Shown here piece by piece: positions 25,972 through 35,900 of a DNA stretch of 64,000 nt (position 1 is its first letter; the number at the start of each line of letters is the position of its first letter). The stretch is taken from contig NZ_CP053085.1 in NCBI RefSeq assembly GCF_013004105.1, forward strand, positions 4,712,001 through 4,776,000, written 5' to 3'. The notes below the pieces were generated by a model that was given only the letters and a program-made list of their open reading frames with translations, made no database searches and was not told the DNA's origin. The position numbers were made by a program, and so were the translations under genes. The stretch is from Gemmatimonas groenlandica (lineage in GTDB: Bacteria; Gemmatimonadota; Gemmatimonadetes; Gemmatimonadales; Gemmatimonadaceae).

Positions 25972-27561
25972 CTACGCCACGCCCTCGGCCGCTTCTGCGA
26001 TACTCGAGCGGTGATGGGCGAAGGCCGCCACCAGATGATCGCGCAGATCGCACAGGAGCTGGCGGCTCGTCTCGGTGGAGTGCACCGATTCGATCGTACT
26101 GTCGAAGTACAGACAGCCGATGAGCTTCATCTCCAGCACCAACGGCAGGAGGGCGAAGTTGCTGGGCGATAGATCCTTGATGAGGCGATCGCGCCCGTAC
26201 ACTTTCGCGTCGCCACCGGTCATCTCCACAAAGAGATCGCGACGGATATGCAGCGCGGCACCGAGGGGGCCGAATGCCGCGGTGGGACGCAACAGGAAGT
26301 TGCGCGCGAGTTCAGCGCTGCCCCGCCCGATGCCCACTCGTCCCCGGATCAGCTTGAAATCCTCGGCGCTAATGCCCAGGACACCGCGCTCGTATCCCGC
26401 TTCACACGCCGCCCGCAAGGTCGAATCGGTGACCGAACCCACGCTGAAGGAACCCTGCGCCTGCTCTCGCTGCTGCACGAGCGCACGCACCACGTCGCGC
26501 AGCCGCGCTTCCTGTACAGAGTCGCTTGGATTGGGTGCCAGTCGATCGATGGCCTCCTGCAACGCTGCGGCGTCGGCGGGCGCCAGCGCGCTCCCACTCA
26601 GCTCGTGCTCGGCGACCGCGCCGTCGGTGCGGTTGCGCTTCATCAGCGCCACGGCGGTCGCGTCGGCGTGTCCACGCAGCCACGCATCGAGGTCCACCTG
26701 CATGGTGCCCAGCGTCGGCTGCGCCTCGTCGATCGCCGCGATCATGCACTCTTGCATGGTCAGGACGTCGATGCCGATCAAGGGAGCAAAACGAGCACGG
26801 ATCTCGCGCACCTCGGCACCATCGGTCGTGGCCGCAACGCCGTACAAGCAGCGCGCAATTTCAGCACTGCACTGCGTCACCGCATGCAGCGTCTCGCCGT
26901 CAAGTGACACGCCGCGATAGACGCGCATCGTGCGCACGACGGCCGGGGGCATGCCCCAACGCTTCGCCAGCGCGACACCCACTTCTTCGAAGGTGAAGCC
27001 GAACTGTTGTGCCTCCGCGCCGTCGGCGCACGCACCCTCGGCTTGAAGTTGCTCGAGCCACGCGCGATACGGGCGCGGACGATAGCAGGCCACCAACAGC
27101 TCACCGAATCGACGGAAAAGTGCGCAGAGATAGGCCAGCTCGGGCCGATCGTAGCCGGCGGCGAACGACAGATGCAGACTGTGGTTGGCCGCCAGCACCG
27201 ACTCCACCATCAGATCGCGCACCGAGGGGGCATCCTGTTCGACCTGCCCGAACACGCTCGCCGCGGTGGACAGATGTTGCACGCGGTCGAAGCCGAGCAG
27301 CATGATCGCCTGCTTCACCGACCCGACGTGGCCGTGCGCGTTACCGCCTCCCGCGGCGGCATTCGCGATGCGCAACACTTTCGCCGAGAGGGCAACATCT
27401 TGCACGATCGCGTGCTCGAGCAGGCCCACGCGGGCGTCGAGATTGGCGGCGACGCTGCCGATCGAACGCACATTCCGTACGAATGCCGGTAGATCGGCGG
27501 CCGCGCCCACGGCCTTCACGAACGCTTCGGCTTCCGGCGACAGATCGGCCGTCGAGCTCAT
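25972..27561 (-). CDS. HDOD domain signalling protein with GAF-like C-terminus
   Basis: 529 residues, cytoplasmic. Residues ~15-240 are an HDOD domain, an HD-like fold lacking the catalytic His-Asp pair: HAIVQDVALSAKVLRIANAA, VKQAIMLLGFDRVQHLS, LAYLCALFRRFGELLVACY. The C-terminal ~150 residues form a GAF-like sensor (FLLRPTAAFGPLGAALHIRRD and LPLVLEMKLIGCLYFDS). HDOD proteins connect to cell-cycle, virulence or secondary-messenger control. This is the third gene of a coupled operon and a paralogue of the first. Confidence 0.85.
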   Translation of the reverse strand: MSSTADLSPEAEAFVKAVGAAADLPAFVRNVRSIGSVAANLDARVGLLEHAIVQDVALSAKVLRIANAAAGGGNAHGHVGSVKQAIMLLGFDRVQHLSTAASVFGQVEQDAPSVRDLMVESVLAANHSLHLSFAAGYDRPELAYLCALFRRFGELLVACYRPRPYRAWLEQLQAEGACADGAEAQQFGFTFEEVGVALAKRWGMPPAVVRTMRVYRGVSLDGETLHAVTQCSAEIARCLYGVAATTDGAEVREIRARFAPLIGIDVLTMQECMIAAIDEAQPTLGTMQVDLDAWLRGHADATAVALMKRNRTDGAVAEHELSGSALAPADAAALQEAIDRLAPNPSDSVQEARLRDVVRALVQQREQAQGSFSVGSVTDSTLRAACEAGYERGVLGISAEDFKLIRGRVGIGRGSAELARNFLLRPTAAFGPLGAALHIRRDLFVEMTGGDAKVYGRDRLIKDLSPSNFALLPLVLEMKLIGCLYFDSTIESVHSTETSRQLLCDLRDHLVAAFAHHRSSIAEAAEGVA

Positions 27562-27863
27562 GACTGATCGTCCGACGAGCCGATGCTCGCTGTCAACGAG
27601 GCCAGCAACACCTGTCGGAGCGGGAGTGCACCCTGCTTCCGCAGGAAGGTGCTCACCGGCGAATCGGCGGCGAAGAGGTCCATGACCGAGGTCACTGACA
27701 CATCACTCCAGATTCGCGGCTCTTGTCCGAGGTAGCGTGCGAACACGAGGCCTTCGTCGACGCGCACCTCGAGTGGTCCACCGCTCACGCCGGTGATACG
27801 CATGACGGCACCGCGTACGTCGTATGCCGCCGTCGTTGGAGGCACGTCCAGGTCGATGCTCAT
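27558..27863 (-). CDS. Small protein between two HDOD paralogues
   Basis: 101 residues, no signal peptide. The sequence SIDLDVPPTTAAYDVRGAVMRITGV and LEVRVDEGLVFARYLG is beta-rich, followed by a helical half with VTSVMDLFAADSPVSTFLRKQGALPLRQVLLASL. I do not recognise the family; a small regulatory or PilZ-like fold is possible but no PilZ arginine motif is seen. It overlaps both neighbours by four bases (ATGA at 27863 and at 27558-27561), so all three proteins are made in coupled amounts, which suggests physical interaction. Confidence 0.75.
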   Translation of the reverse strand: MSIDLDVPPTTAAYDVRGAVMRITGVSGGPLEVRVDEGLVFARYLGQEPRIWSDVSVTSVMDLFAADSPVSTFLRKQGALPLRQVLLASLTASIGSSDDQS

Positions 27864-29440
27864 CAGCTGCGCCGCCGTGCAATCGCGTCCACGACCAGAT
27901 CGGCGATCGACTTCGTGTAACGCACGGTGGCGCGATCGGGGGCCGGCCCGGCACCGATGCGATCGCAGTAGATGCAGCCGATCACCTTGCCGAGTACGAT
28001 CAGCGGGAATACGCCGAACTGCGACACGCCCTGTTCCGTGGCCCACCGCTGCTCCATGGTGTGCATGGTCCGGTCGGTGGGGAGGTACACGGCCTGTCGC
28101 TGCTGCGTGAGCGCGACCACTGGTCCGCCGCGCGCTGAGACCGGAAACGAGAATCGCGTCAACAGCGCGTCGATGCCGGTGCCGAGGCCGGTGCGCGCGA
28201 CCAGCTGCATGCGGTCGCCGGTCATGAAGCAGGTCACGACACGGTCGAAGGGCCCGCCGCGCATGATGACTTCCATGGCCTGCAGCAGCACCGTGCCGAT
28301 GGTGGCGCCCGATGCGGGATCGACAGTGTCATCGAGTTCGTTGCGCAGCCGCGCACGCACGGTGACGTCTGGCTCGGCCAGCATGGTGAGTGCATCGCCA
28401 TCGTCGGGCAGCGCGAGCGACGCGCCGAAGGCCCGGCGGGCGGCGGCATTGAGTTCGCGCAGGCGCGGCACACTTTGGTCGCTGTCTGAACCCAACAGTA
28501 CGTCGCGCGTTTCCTTCAGCGCGTCGCTCGCAATGCGACCCACTTGATCCCGCGTCAGGCGGATCCGCGACCGGTGGGCATCGAGCATGGCATCCAGCGC
28601 CGGCCCCACGCTGTTGTTGCTGTCGGTCTGATACAGCGTGCCGGTGAGCTCATGGCTGAATGCGGTGACCGATGCGAGCAGTGACGACGAGGTGTGCGCC
28701 GTGGCGCGCATTCCTAGCGCGATGGTATCGGGCAGTCCCCACTGGTTCGCCACCTCGACACCGAAGTCGGTGTAGGCGAAGCCGAGCACCATGCGCAGCG
28801 CCGACGCCTCGCTGCGTCCGTCGTCCTGAATGAGCGAACGGATGCGTTGGTAGTCGTCGTGGAAGTAGCAGGCGACGAGTACTTCGCCGAGGTTGCGAAA
28901 CATCCCTGCGAGATGCGCCGCCTCGGGGTCGTCGTGTCCCAACTGTAACGCGGTGGCGCGGGCATGGTTCGCCGTCAGGAGCGACAGGATCATCAGCTCC
29001 TTGAGTTCCGGCGAGCGCCGCTGGAAGTGCTCGAACAGCAACATGCTGCCAGCCAGCTGCCGGACCACGCGCGCGCCCAGCATCATCATGGCGTGCGTGG
29101 CGCTTTCGGTTGGACGTCCGCCACGCCGGTAGTGTGCGCTGTTGGCGGTCCGCACCACACTCAGCGCCAGCCCGTACTCGCGCAGCACGATGTTGGCCAG
29201 CCGCTGGAGGGAGGCGGCGTCGTCGTCGATGGTGGTGATGGTGTCGATGACCTGCCGCGACAAGGCGGGGAAGTCACCGCCTTCCATGATGCGTGCGAGT
29301 CGCGTCCGGATGGAAAAGTGGTCGACGCCTCCACTGGCCGCGCCGGGCTCGACGAGGCGGTGACTGGCTTCGCTGACCAGAGGGAGGGGATCCTGAAGAC
29401 GCATCATGTCGTCGAGTATCGGCACCTGACGCGCTATCAT
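27863..29440 (-). CDS. HDOD domain signalling protein with GAF-like C-terminus
   Basis: 525 residues, first gene of the HDOD operon. HDOD (~45-265): LANIVLREYGLALSVVRTANSAHYRR, THAMMMLGARVVRQLAG, and AAHLAGMFRNLGEVLVACYF. A helical middle follows, then a GAF-like domain (~370-520) with FDRVVTCFMTGDRMQLVARTGLG and FGVFPLIVLGKVIGCIYCDRIG. The arrangement repeats that of the third gene, so the pair arose by duplication. The longest start is 7 bp from the divergent YoaK start; the ATG at 29407 (residue 12) would leave 40 bp and is also plausible. Confidence 0.85.
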   Translation of the reverse strand: MIARQVPILDDMMRLQDPLPLVSEASHRLVEPGAASGGVDHFSIRTRLARIMEGGDFPALSRQVIDTITTIDDDAASLQRLANIVLREYGLALSVVRTANSAHYRRGGRPTESATHAMMMLGARVVRQLAGSMLLFEHFQRRSPELKELMILSLLTANHARATALQLGHDDPEAAHLAGMFRNLGEVLVACYFHDDYQRIRSLIQDDGRSEASALRMVLGFAYTDFGVEVANQWGLPDTIALGMRATAHTSSSLLASVTAFSHELTGTLYQTDSNNSVGPALDAMLDAHRSRIRLTRDQVGRIASDALKETRDVLLGSDSDQSVPRLRELNAAARRAFGASLALPDDGDALTMLAEPDVTVRARLRNELDDTVDPASGATIGTVLLQAMEVIMRGGPFDRVVTCFMTGDRMQLVARTGLGTGIDALLTRFSFPVSARGGPVVALTQQRQAVYLPTDRTMHTMEQRWATEQGVSQFGVFPLIVLGKVIGCIYCDRIGAGPAPDRATVRYTKSIADLVVDAIARRRS

Positions 29441-29447
29441 TCATGAT

Positions 29448-30215
29448 ATGCCGATCGACTACGCGAGGCGCCTCACAGGAACGGTTCGCACGCGGCGTGA
29501 GAACACGCACCTTGGGATCGGCTTGGCCTTTGTGGCCGGTGCCACAAACGCGGGCGCGTTCTTGGCCGTCTCGCAGTACACGTCACACATGACGGGCATC
29601 GTCTCGTCGATGGCCGATGCGCTGGTGCTGGGCCAGACCGCCGTGTTCCTCACCGGCGTCGGGGCGCTGTGCGCGTTCACGCTCGGCGCGGCGACCACCG
29701 CCCTGATGGTGAACTACGCGCGCCGCCGAGGCTTGAGCAGCGCCTTCGCCCTGCCGATACTGCTCGAGGCCGCACTGCTGCTGGTCTTCGGCGTCCTCGG
29801 GGCACGCCTGCAAATGGTCCACAGCATCTTCGTGCCGGCCACCGTCAGTCTGCTCTGCTTCATGATGGGCTTGCAGAATGCCGTGATCACCAAGATCTCG
29901 AAGTCGGAAATCCGAACGACGCACGTAACGGGCATCGTGACCGATATCGGCATCGAGCTTGGCAAGTACTTCTATGTGAACCGGCACGACATTGACGGAG
30001 AGCCACGGGTCGTGGCCGACCGGAAGCACCTGCGCCTACTGACCATGCTGTTGACGGCCTTCTTCTCCGGCGGCGTGGTCGGCGCACTCGGCTTCCGCGC
30101 CATCGGCTACAGCGCCACGATTCCGCTGGCGCTGGTGCTGCTCGCCCTCGCCGCCGTCCCAGCCGTCGACGACGTGCGTAGCGCACTTCGGAACGACAGC
30201 GACGATGTCGACTGA
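29448..30215 (+). CDS. YoaK/DUF1275 family membrane protein
   Basis: 255 residues, about six membrane helices. The family signature is clear: THLGIGLAFVAGATNAGAFLAVSQYTSHMTGIV, LLCFMMGLQNAVITKISKSEIRTTHVTGIVTDIGIELG, then two more helices near LLTAFFSGGVVGALGF. DUF1275 proteins are uncharacterised transporters or membrane proteins. It is transcribed away from the HDOD operon over a very short shared region. A tandem array of hairpin repeats starts about 28 bp after its stop. Confidence 0.88.
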   Translation: MPIDYARRLTGTVRTRRENTHLGIGLAFVAGATNAGAFLAVSQYTSHMTGIVSSMADALVLGQTAVFLTGVGALCAFTLGAATTALMVNYARRRGLSSAFALPILLEAALLLVFGVLGARLQMVHSIFVPATVSLLCFMMGLQNAVITKISKSEIRTTHVTGIVTDIGIELGKYFYVNRHDIDGEPRVVADRKHLRLLTMLLTAFFSGGVVGALGFRAIGYSATIPLALVLLALAAVPAVDDVRSALRNDSDDVD

Positions 30216-30893
30216 CACCGCTGCCCGAGTGGCCTCGCCACGCACGTCGGCCCGATCCGTGGCCATTCGCGGTGAAGCCGTTTCGTACCGGCCTCTGACC
30301 GAAAAGCCTGACCGCGAATTCACGCCGATGACCGCGAATTCAACCACAAAAGAGAATTGGGCCTCGTCGCGTGCGACGACCTTCCAGCCCATGTCGGCCC
30401 GATCCGTGGCGATTCGTGCCGATCCGCGGTGAAGCCGTTTCGTACCGGCTTCTGACCGAACAGCCTGACCGCGGATTCACGCCAATGACCGCAGATACAA
30501 CCACAAAAAGAGAATTGGGACTCGACGTGTGCGATGGCCCCGCCGCGCATGTCGGCCCGATCCGTGGCCATTCGCGCCAATTCGCGGTGAAGCCGTTTTG
30601 TAGCGGCCTCTGACCGAAAAGCCTGACCGCGGATTCACGCCGATGACCGCGAATTCAACCACAAAAGAGAATTGCGCCTCGGCGCGTGCGACGACCTTCC
30701 AGCCCACGTCGGCCCGATCCGTGGCCATTCGCGCCAATCCGCGGTGAAGCAGTTTTGTTGAGCGCTCGAACCAAACCGCCTTGATCTGGCCACTACTCCC
30801 CCTCGAGCCGTTCGACCCGCACATTGAGCAGCGGCGATCTCTGCCGCCCGTTTTCCCTGTAGGTCACGTCGCCTCCATTTCAGCCATCGCGTT
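30216..30893. other. Non-coding spacer holding a tandem hairpin array
   Basis: No convincing gene lies in these 678 bases. About 500 bases are the tandem palindromic array described separately; the remaining 130 bases before the S15 peptidase start contain no recognised site. Short open frames in the array are products of the repeat. Confidence 0.75.
30244..30757. repeat. Tandem array of ~157-bp palindromic repeat units (family A)
   Basis: Units begin at the phrase GTCGGCCCGATCCGTGGC near 30244, 30391, 30549 and 30706, giving spacings of 147, 158 and 157 bp and 3.3 copies. Each unit has a left arm (GATCCGTGGCCATTCGCG..AATTCGCGGTGAAG) and, about 60 bases on, a right arm (CTGACCGCGRATTCACGCCRATGACCGCGAATTC) that is its imperfect reverse complement. 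The first unit is shorter because one 10-bp module (CCAATTCGCG) is absent. The same end, GCGGTGAAGCYGTTT, recurs in the elements at 52174 and 62962. Confidence 0.85.
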
Positions 30894-32876
30894 ATGAGCC
30901 GTCGTTTCGCCCTCGCCAGCCTGCGCGCGCCCGCGGCCATGGCCGCCGTCTTTGCTGCCCGCACAGCCCTCGCCCAGCCCGCGGCGGCGCCATCCGCCGC
31001 GCCGGCTACCCCCGCTGCGCCTATGTTCGTCAACGGCATGGCGCAGGTGGTCCCTGCATGGCGCGACTCCACGTCGTGGATTCGACACGACCTCTGGGTC
31101 GAGACCGACTTCGACAGTGATCGCGACGGCCGCAAAGATCGTGTCCATGTTGACGTCACGCGCCCCGCGCAGACCGAGGGTGGTGGACTCAAGGTGCCGG
31201 TGCTCTACGGTGCGAGCCCGTACTTCGCCGGGACCTCTCGCGACGATTCCAACTGGAACGTGCAGCAGGAACTCGGCGATCAGCCGCCCACGCGTCGTGC
31301 GCTCGCGGCGCCGCTGCATCAGCCCAATCGTCGGCGCATCTCCAATGCGCTGGTGAACGAGTGGGTGCCGCGCGGCTTTGCCGTGGTGCATTCGGAAGCG
31401 CCGGGCACCGGATTGTCGCAAGGCTGTGCGACGGTGGGTGATTACCCAGAACGCGCGCCGATGAAGTTCGTGATCGACTGGCTGAACGGCCGCGCGAAGG
31501 GCTACACCACACCCACCGGTCGCGAGGAAGTGCGAGCCACCGGGTGGTCGACCGGCAAAGTCGGTATGATCGGCACGTCGTACGAAGGCACATTGCCCCT
31601 GGCCGCGGCCACGACCGGTGTGAAAGGACTCGAAGTCGTCGTGCCCGTGTCGCCGAACACGTCGTACTATCTGTACTACCGCTCGAACGGCCTCGTGCGC
31701 TCACCCGGCGGCTATCTCGGTGAAGACGTCGACGTGCTCTACGACTTCGTGGCCAGTGGTGACCCGGCCACGCGCGCAAAGTGTGACGTGATCTGGAAGA
31801 GCAACGTATTCGCGGGACCCAAGGGACAGGACCGTGCCACCGGCGACTTCAACGACTTTTGGAAGAAGCGCGACTTGTTGCCGTACGTGAAGAACATCAA
31901 GGCTGCCGTCCTGCTCGCGCATGGCCTCAACGACTACAACGTGACGCCGGCGCACAGCGTGCGCATTTACGACGAGATGAAGGCGCGTGGACTGCCTGTG
32001 GGGCTGTATCTGCACCAGGGTGGACATGGCGGAAATCCCCCGGCCGACATGCTCAATCGCTGGTTCAGTCACTACCTGTACGGCGTGAATAACGGCGTGC
32101 CGGGTGATCAGTCGGCGTACATCGTACAGGACGCGGCGGCGCAGGCGCCGATGGCGGCAGTCGCCGCAGCGGCATCAGCTGGTACGCCGGCGCCGAACCC
32201 GCGTTTGCGCGCGACGGCAGCCCCCACGCCGTTCGCAGCGTTCCCGGTACCGGGTACGGTGCCCGTGACGCTGCATCCCACCGCCGGTGGGCGCGGCATC
32301 GCGTCGCTGGCCTTCGCGCCGGCCGCTGCGGGCACCGAGTCGCTTGTCGATGACGTCGCGTTCAGTGGCAGTGCCCTCGCGAGCGCGCCCACGTCGGCGA
32401 ATCGCTTGCTGTATGCCACACCGGTGCTCACCGATACCGTGCACATCTCTGGCACACCGCGTGTGACGCTGCGCATGGCCGCGAACGTGAAGGCGGCGAA
32501 TCTCAGCGTGTGGTTGGTCATGCTGCCGTATGACTCGGCGCGCGCCGGCTCGCAGAGTTACAAGGGCAACGTGTCGCATGGCTGGGCCGATCTGCAAAAC
32601 GCGAAAGCGCTCAAGAAGGGCGGAGACTATGCGTCGAAGAATCGGGGTAAGCCGCTCAAGGCCGGCGAGTACCGCGACGTCACCTTCGATCTCGAGCCCA
32701 CCGACGAATTCATTCCCGCCGGCAAGCAACTCGGCGTCATGATCATGTCGAGTGATCGCGAGTTCACGCTCTGGCCCAAGGCGGGGGCGGAACTCACGCT
32801 CGATCTCGCCAAGTCGTCGTTCCGCATTCCCATCGTCGGCGGCGCGAATGCGCTCCAGAAAGCCGGCATGCGCTGA
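30894..32876 (+). CDS. Exported X-Pro dipeptidyl-peptidase (S15 family)
   Basis: 660 residues with a signal peptide ending ARTALAQ. S15 hallmarks: WIRHDLWVETDFDSDRDGRKDRVHVDVTRP at the start, nucleophile in GMIGTSYEGTLP, the acid in AHGLNDYNVTPAH, and the base in HQGGHGGNPPADM; the C-terminal ~200 residues form the beta-sandwich PepX_C domain (GTPRVTLRMAANVKAANLSVWLV). Such enzymes release X-Pro dipeptides from peptide N-termini. It acts in the periplasm or outside. Its stop overlaps the start of the propeller gene (shared A at 32876). Confidence 0.9.
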   Translation: MSRRFALASLRAPAAMAAVFAARTALAQPAAAPSAAPATPAAPMFVNGMAQVVPAWRDSTSWIRHDLWVETDFDSDRDGRKDRVHVDVTRPAQTEGGGLKVPVLYGASPYFAGTSRDDSNWNVQQELGDQPPTRRALAAPLHQPNRRRISNALVNEWVPRGFAVVHSEAPGTGLSQGCATVGDYPERAPMKFVIDWLNGRAKGYTTPTGREEVRATGWSTGKVGMIGTSYEGTLPLAAATTGVKGLEVVVPVSPNTSYYLYYRSNGLVRSPGGYLGEDVDVLYDFVASGDPATRAKCDVIWKSNVFAGPKGQDRATGDFNDFWKKRDLLPYVKNIKAAVLLAHGLNDYNVTPAHSVRIYDEMKARGLPVGLYLHQGGHGGNPPADMLNRWFSHYLYGVNNGVPGDQSAYIVQDAAAQAPMAAVAAAASAGTPAPNPRLRATAAPTPFAAFPVPGTVPVTLHPTAGGRGIASLAFAPAAAGTESLVDDVAFSGSALASAPTSANRLLYATPVLTDTVHISGTPRVTLRMAANVKAANLSVWLVMLPYDSARAGSQSYKGNVSHGWADLQNAKALKKGGDYASKNRGKPLKAGEYRDVTFDLEPTDEFIPAGKQLGVMIMSSDREFTLWPKAGAELTLDLAKSSFRIPIVGGANALQKAGMR

Positions 32877-32905
32877 TGCGTCCTCTTCACTCGCACGTCA
32901 CCGTC

Positions 32906-35900
32906 ATGCGTTCTCTGTTTCGTTTTGCCGCGCCGACTCTCCTCTTGGCTGGTACTGTTGGCGCGCAGTCGCCCGACGCGGCTACCCTGAATGGCCTGCG
33001 TTGGCGTTCGATCGGCCCGGTGAACATGGCTGGACGCATCACCGACGTCGAAGCGCATCCCAGCGCGCCGAAAACGTTCTACGTGGCCGGTGCCACCGGC
33101 GGCATCTGGAAGACAGTCAATGCCGGCACGTCGTTTGTGCCGCTCTGGGAGAAGGGCCCGATCGCCTCCATGGGCGATCTCGCGATTTCCCCGAGCAATC
33201 CGAACGTCATCTGGGCGGGCACCGGCGAAGAAGATTCGCGCAACTCCGTCGCGCCGGGCTACGGCATCTACAAGTCGGTAGACGGCGGCGTGACGTGGCA
33301 GAGCATGGGCCTCGAGAAGACGCAGCATATCGGGCGCATTCTCGTGCATCCCACCAACCCCGACATCGTGTACGTGGCGGCACTCGGCGCGCTGTGGGCC
33401 ACCAACCCCGAGCGCGGGCTCTACAAGACGACTGACGGAGGGAAAACCTGGACGCTGAGCAAGTTCATCAGCGATAAGGTCGGCTTCGTGGATCTCGCGA
33501 TGGACCCGCGTGATCCCAACGTGCTGTACGCCACCAGCTGGGAGCGCATTCGCAAGGCACATTTTCTCAAGAGCGGCGGCCCCGGCTCGGCGCTCTGGAA
33601 GTCCACCGACGGCGGCACCACGTGGAAGGAGATCACCGGCGGCGGTTTCCCGTCCACGACGAAGGGCCGCATCAATCTTGCGATTGCACCGAGCAATCCC
33701 GACATGGTATACGCCATGGTCGAAGCCGACAGCGTGCGCGGCGCCAAGCCGCAGCGCCTCTTGAGTGGATTGTATCGCTCGAAGGACGCCGGTGCGACGT
33801 GGACGTGGATGAGCACCGTCAACAATCGTCCGTTCTACTTCTCGCAGATCCGCATCGATCCGAAGAATGCCGATCGCGTGTACCGCATGGCCGTCGATTT
33901 CGCCTCCTCCGATGACGGCGGTGCGTCGTGGCGGGCAGGCATGGTGGGCATCCACGAAGACTATCACGCCATGTGGATCGACCCGAATGACCCCGAGCAT
34001 TTCGTGGTCGGTGGTGACGCGGGCATCTTCCAGACGTGGGACAAGGGCGGCACCTACGACGCCGTGAACAACATGGCCATGGGCCAGTTCTACGGCATCA
34101 GCTACGACTTTCAGGTGCCGTATCGCGTGTGTGGTGGCCTGCAGGACAACGGGACCTCGTGTGGCCTGAGTCGTCGCGCTGGTGCCCCGCTGCAGATGAC
34201 CGACTGGTTCGCGATCTTTGCCGCCGATGGTTTGCAGACGGCGCAGGATCCGTTCAATCCCGACTTCGTGTACTACGAGTCGCAGGGTGGAAACATCTCG
34301 CGCCGCAACGTGGCCTCCGGCGAAGTGTTGAGCGTGAAGGCTCGCACGGTCACGCGCACGCAGTTCGGACAGCAGATCGAGCGCATCCGCGGCACCGGCA
34401 CCACGCCGCTCACGCCGGAGCAGACCAAGCGGATTGCGGATATCCGCGTGCTGATGAAGAAGGAGCTCGCCGACCCGAATGTGGCGACGCGGTGGAACTG
34501 GAACACGCCGTTCATCCTGTCGCGTCACGACGCGAACGTGCTGTACTCGGGCGCCGAGAAGCTGTTCAAGTCGGTGAAGAAGGGCGAGGAGCCCTACGCT
34601 ATTTCGCCCGACCTATCGTCGCGCGATGAAGCACGCATCCGTATCACCACCGGTTTCGACATCGAAGGGAATCCCGCCGTAGACGCCACCGGCGGTATCA
34701 CCCGCGATGCCACTGGCGCCGAGGAGAACGCCACGATCGTGACGATCGCCGAGTCGCCGTTCAAGGCCGGTGTCTTGTACGTTGGCACGAACGATGGCAA
34801 GGTGTGGCTCACGAAGAACGACGGCGGCGCGTGGGAAGATCTGAGCGCCCGCTTCACTGGTGTACCGCCCTTCGCACACGTAAGCAAGATTGAAGCGAGT
34901 CCGTCCGATTCCGCCACCGTGTATGTGGCGTTCGACAATCATCGCGACAACGACTTCGCGCCGTATCTGTTCGTGTCGACCGATTTCGGCAAGACGTTCC
35001 GCGCGATCTCGGCCGGCCTCAAGGTTGGTCGCCCGAACACGGTGTACGTGGTGCGCGAGGATCCGGTCAACGGGTCGCTGCTGTATGCGGGCACGGAGCT
35101 CGGCGTGTACGCGTCACTTGACAAGGGCGCCACGTGGTTCACGCTCGACAACAATCTGCCTACCGTGCCGGTGTACGACCTGCAGGTGCATCCGCGCGAT
35201 CGCGAACTGATCGCCGGCACGCACGGGCGCGGTGTACAGATTCTCGACGTGTCGCCGCTTCAGCAGTTCACATCATCGGCGTTGTCGTCGACCGCGATGC
35301 TCTTCAAACCGACGGTGGCGCTGCAGTATGGCGAGCGTCCGGTGGGCTCTGAGCCGCGCGCGCAGCGCATGTGGCGCGGCGACCGCGTGCCCGCCGGTGC
35401 GGCCATCACCTATCGTCTCGCCACCCCGGTCACCGGTGGTGCACCGCGCATCACGGTGCTCAGCGCAGCCGGCGATACGATTGCGCGACTGCTCGGCACC
35501 AATAGCGCCGGACTGAACACGGTTACCTGGAACCTGCAGGCAACCGGTGCACAGATGCAGGGACCGAACACTGGAGGTCGCGGTGGGTTCGGCGGTGGTT
35601 TCGGCGGAGGGCCGCAGCCCTCGGGGAACATCAGTGATCCCGGTTTCCCGGCGGGCTTCAACGCGCGTCCGGCTGAAGCCCGCGGGGCGGCCGACAGCAC
35701 CGGCACGCCGGAGAACCAGGCCAAGGCGCTTATCGCAGCCCAGAACCGCGCACCGGCCGCCGGCGGAGCTGGCGGCTTCGGCGGTGGCGGTGGTGGATTC
35801 GGTGGACAGCGCCCGTCGTTCGTGGAGACGGGCGACTACCGTATCGTGCTCGAACTCCCGGGACAGCCGAACGCCTCGACGCAGTCACTGCGCGTGGTGC

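Noticed and set aside
30244-30757. CRISPR or genes inside the repeat array
   Set aside because: Units are long palindromes without unique spacers; the open frames in it are produced by the repeat itself and have no protein-like composition.
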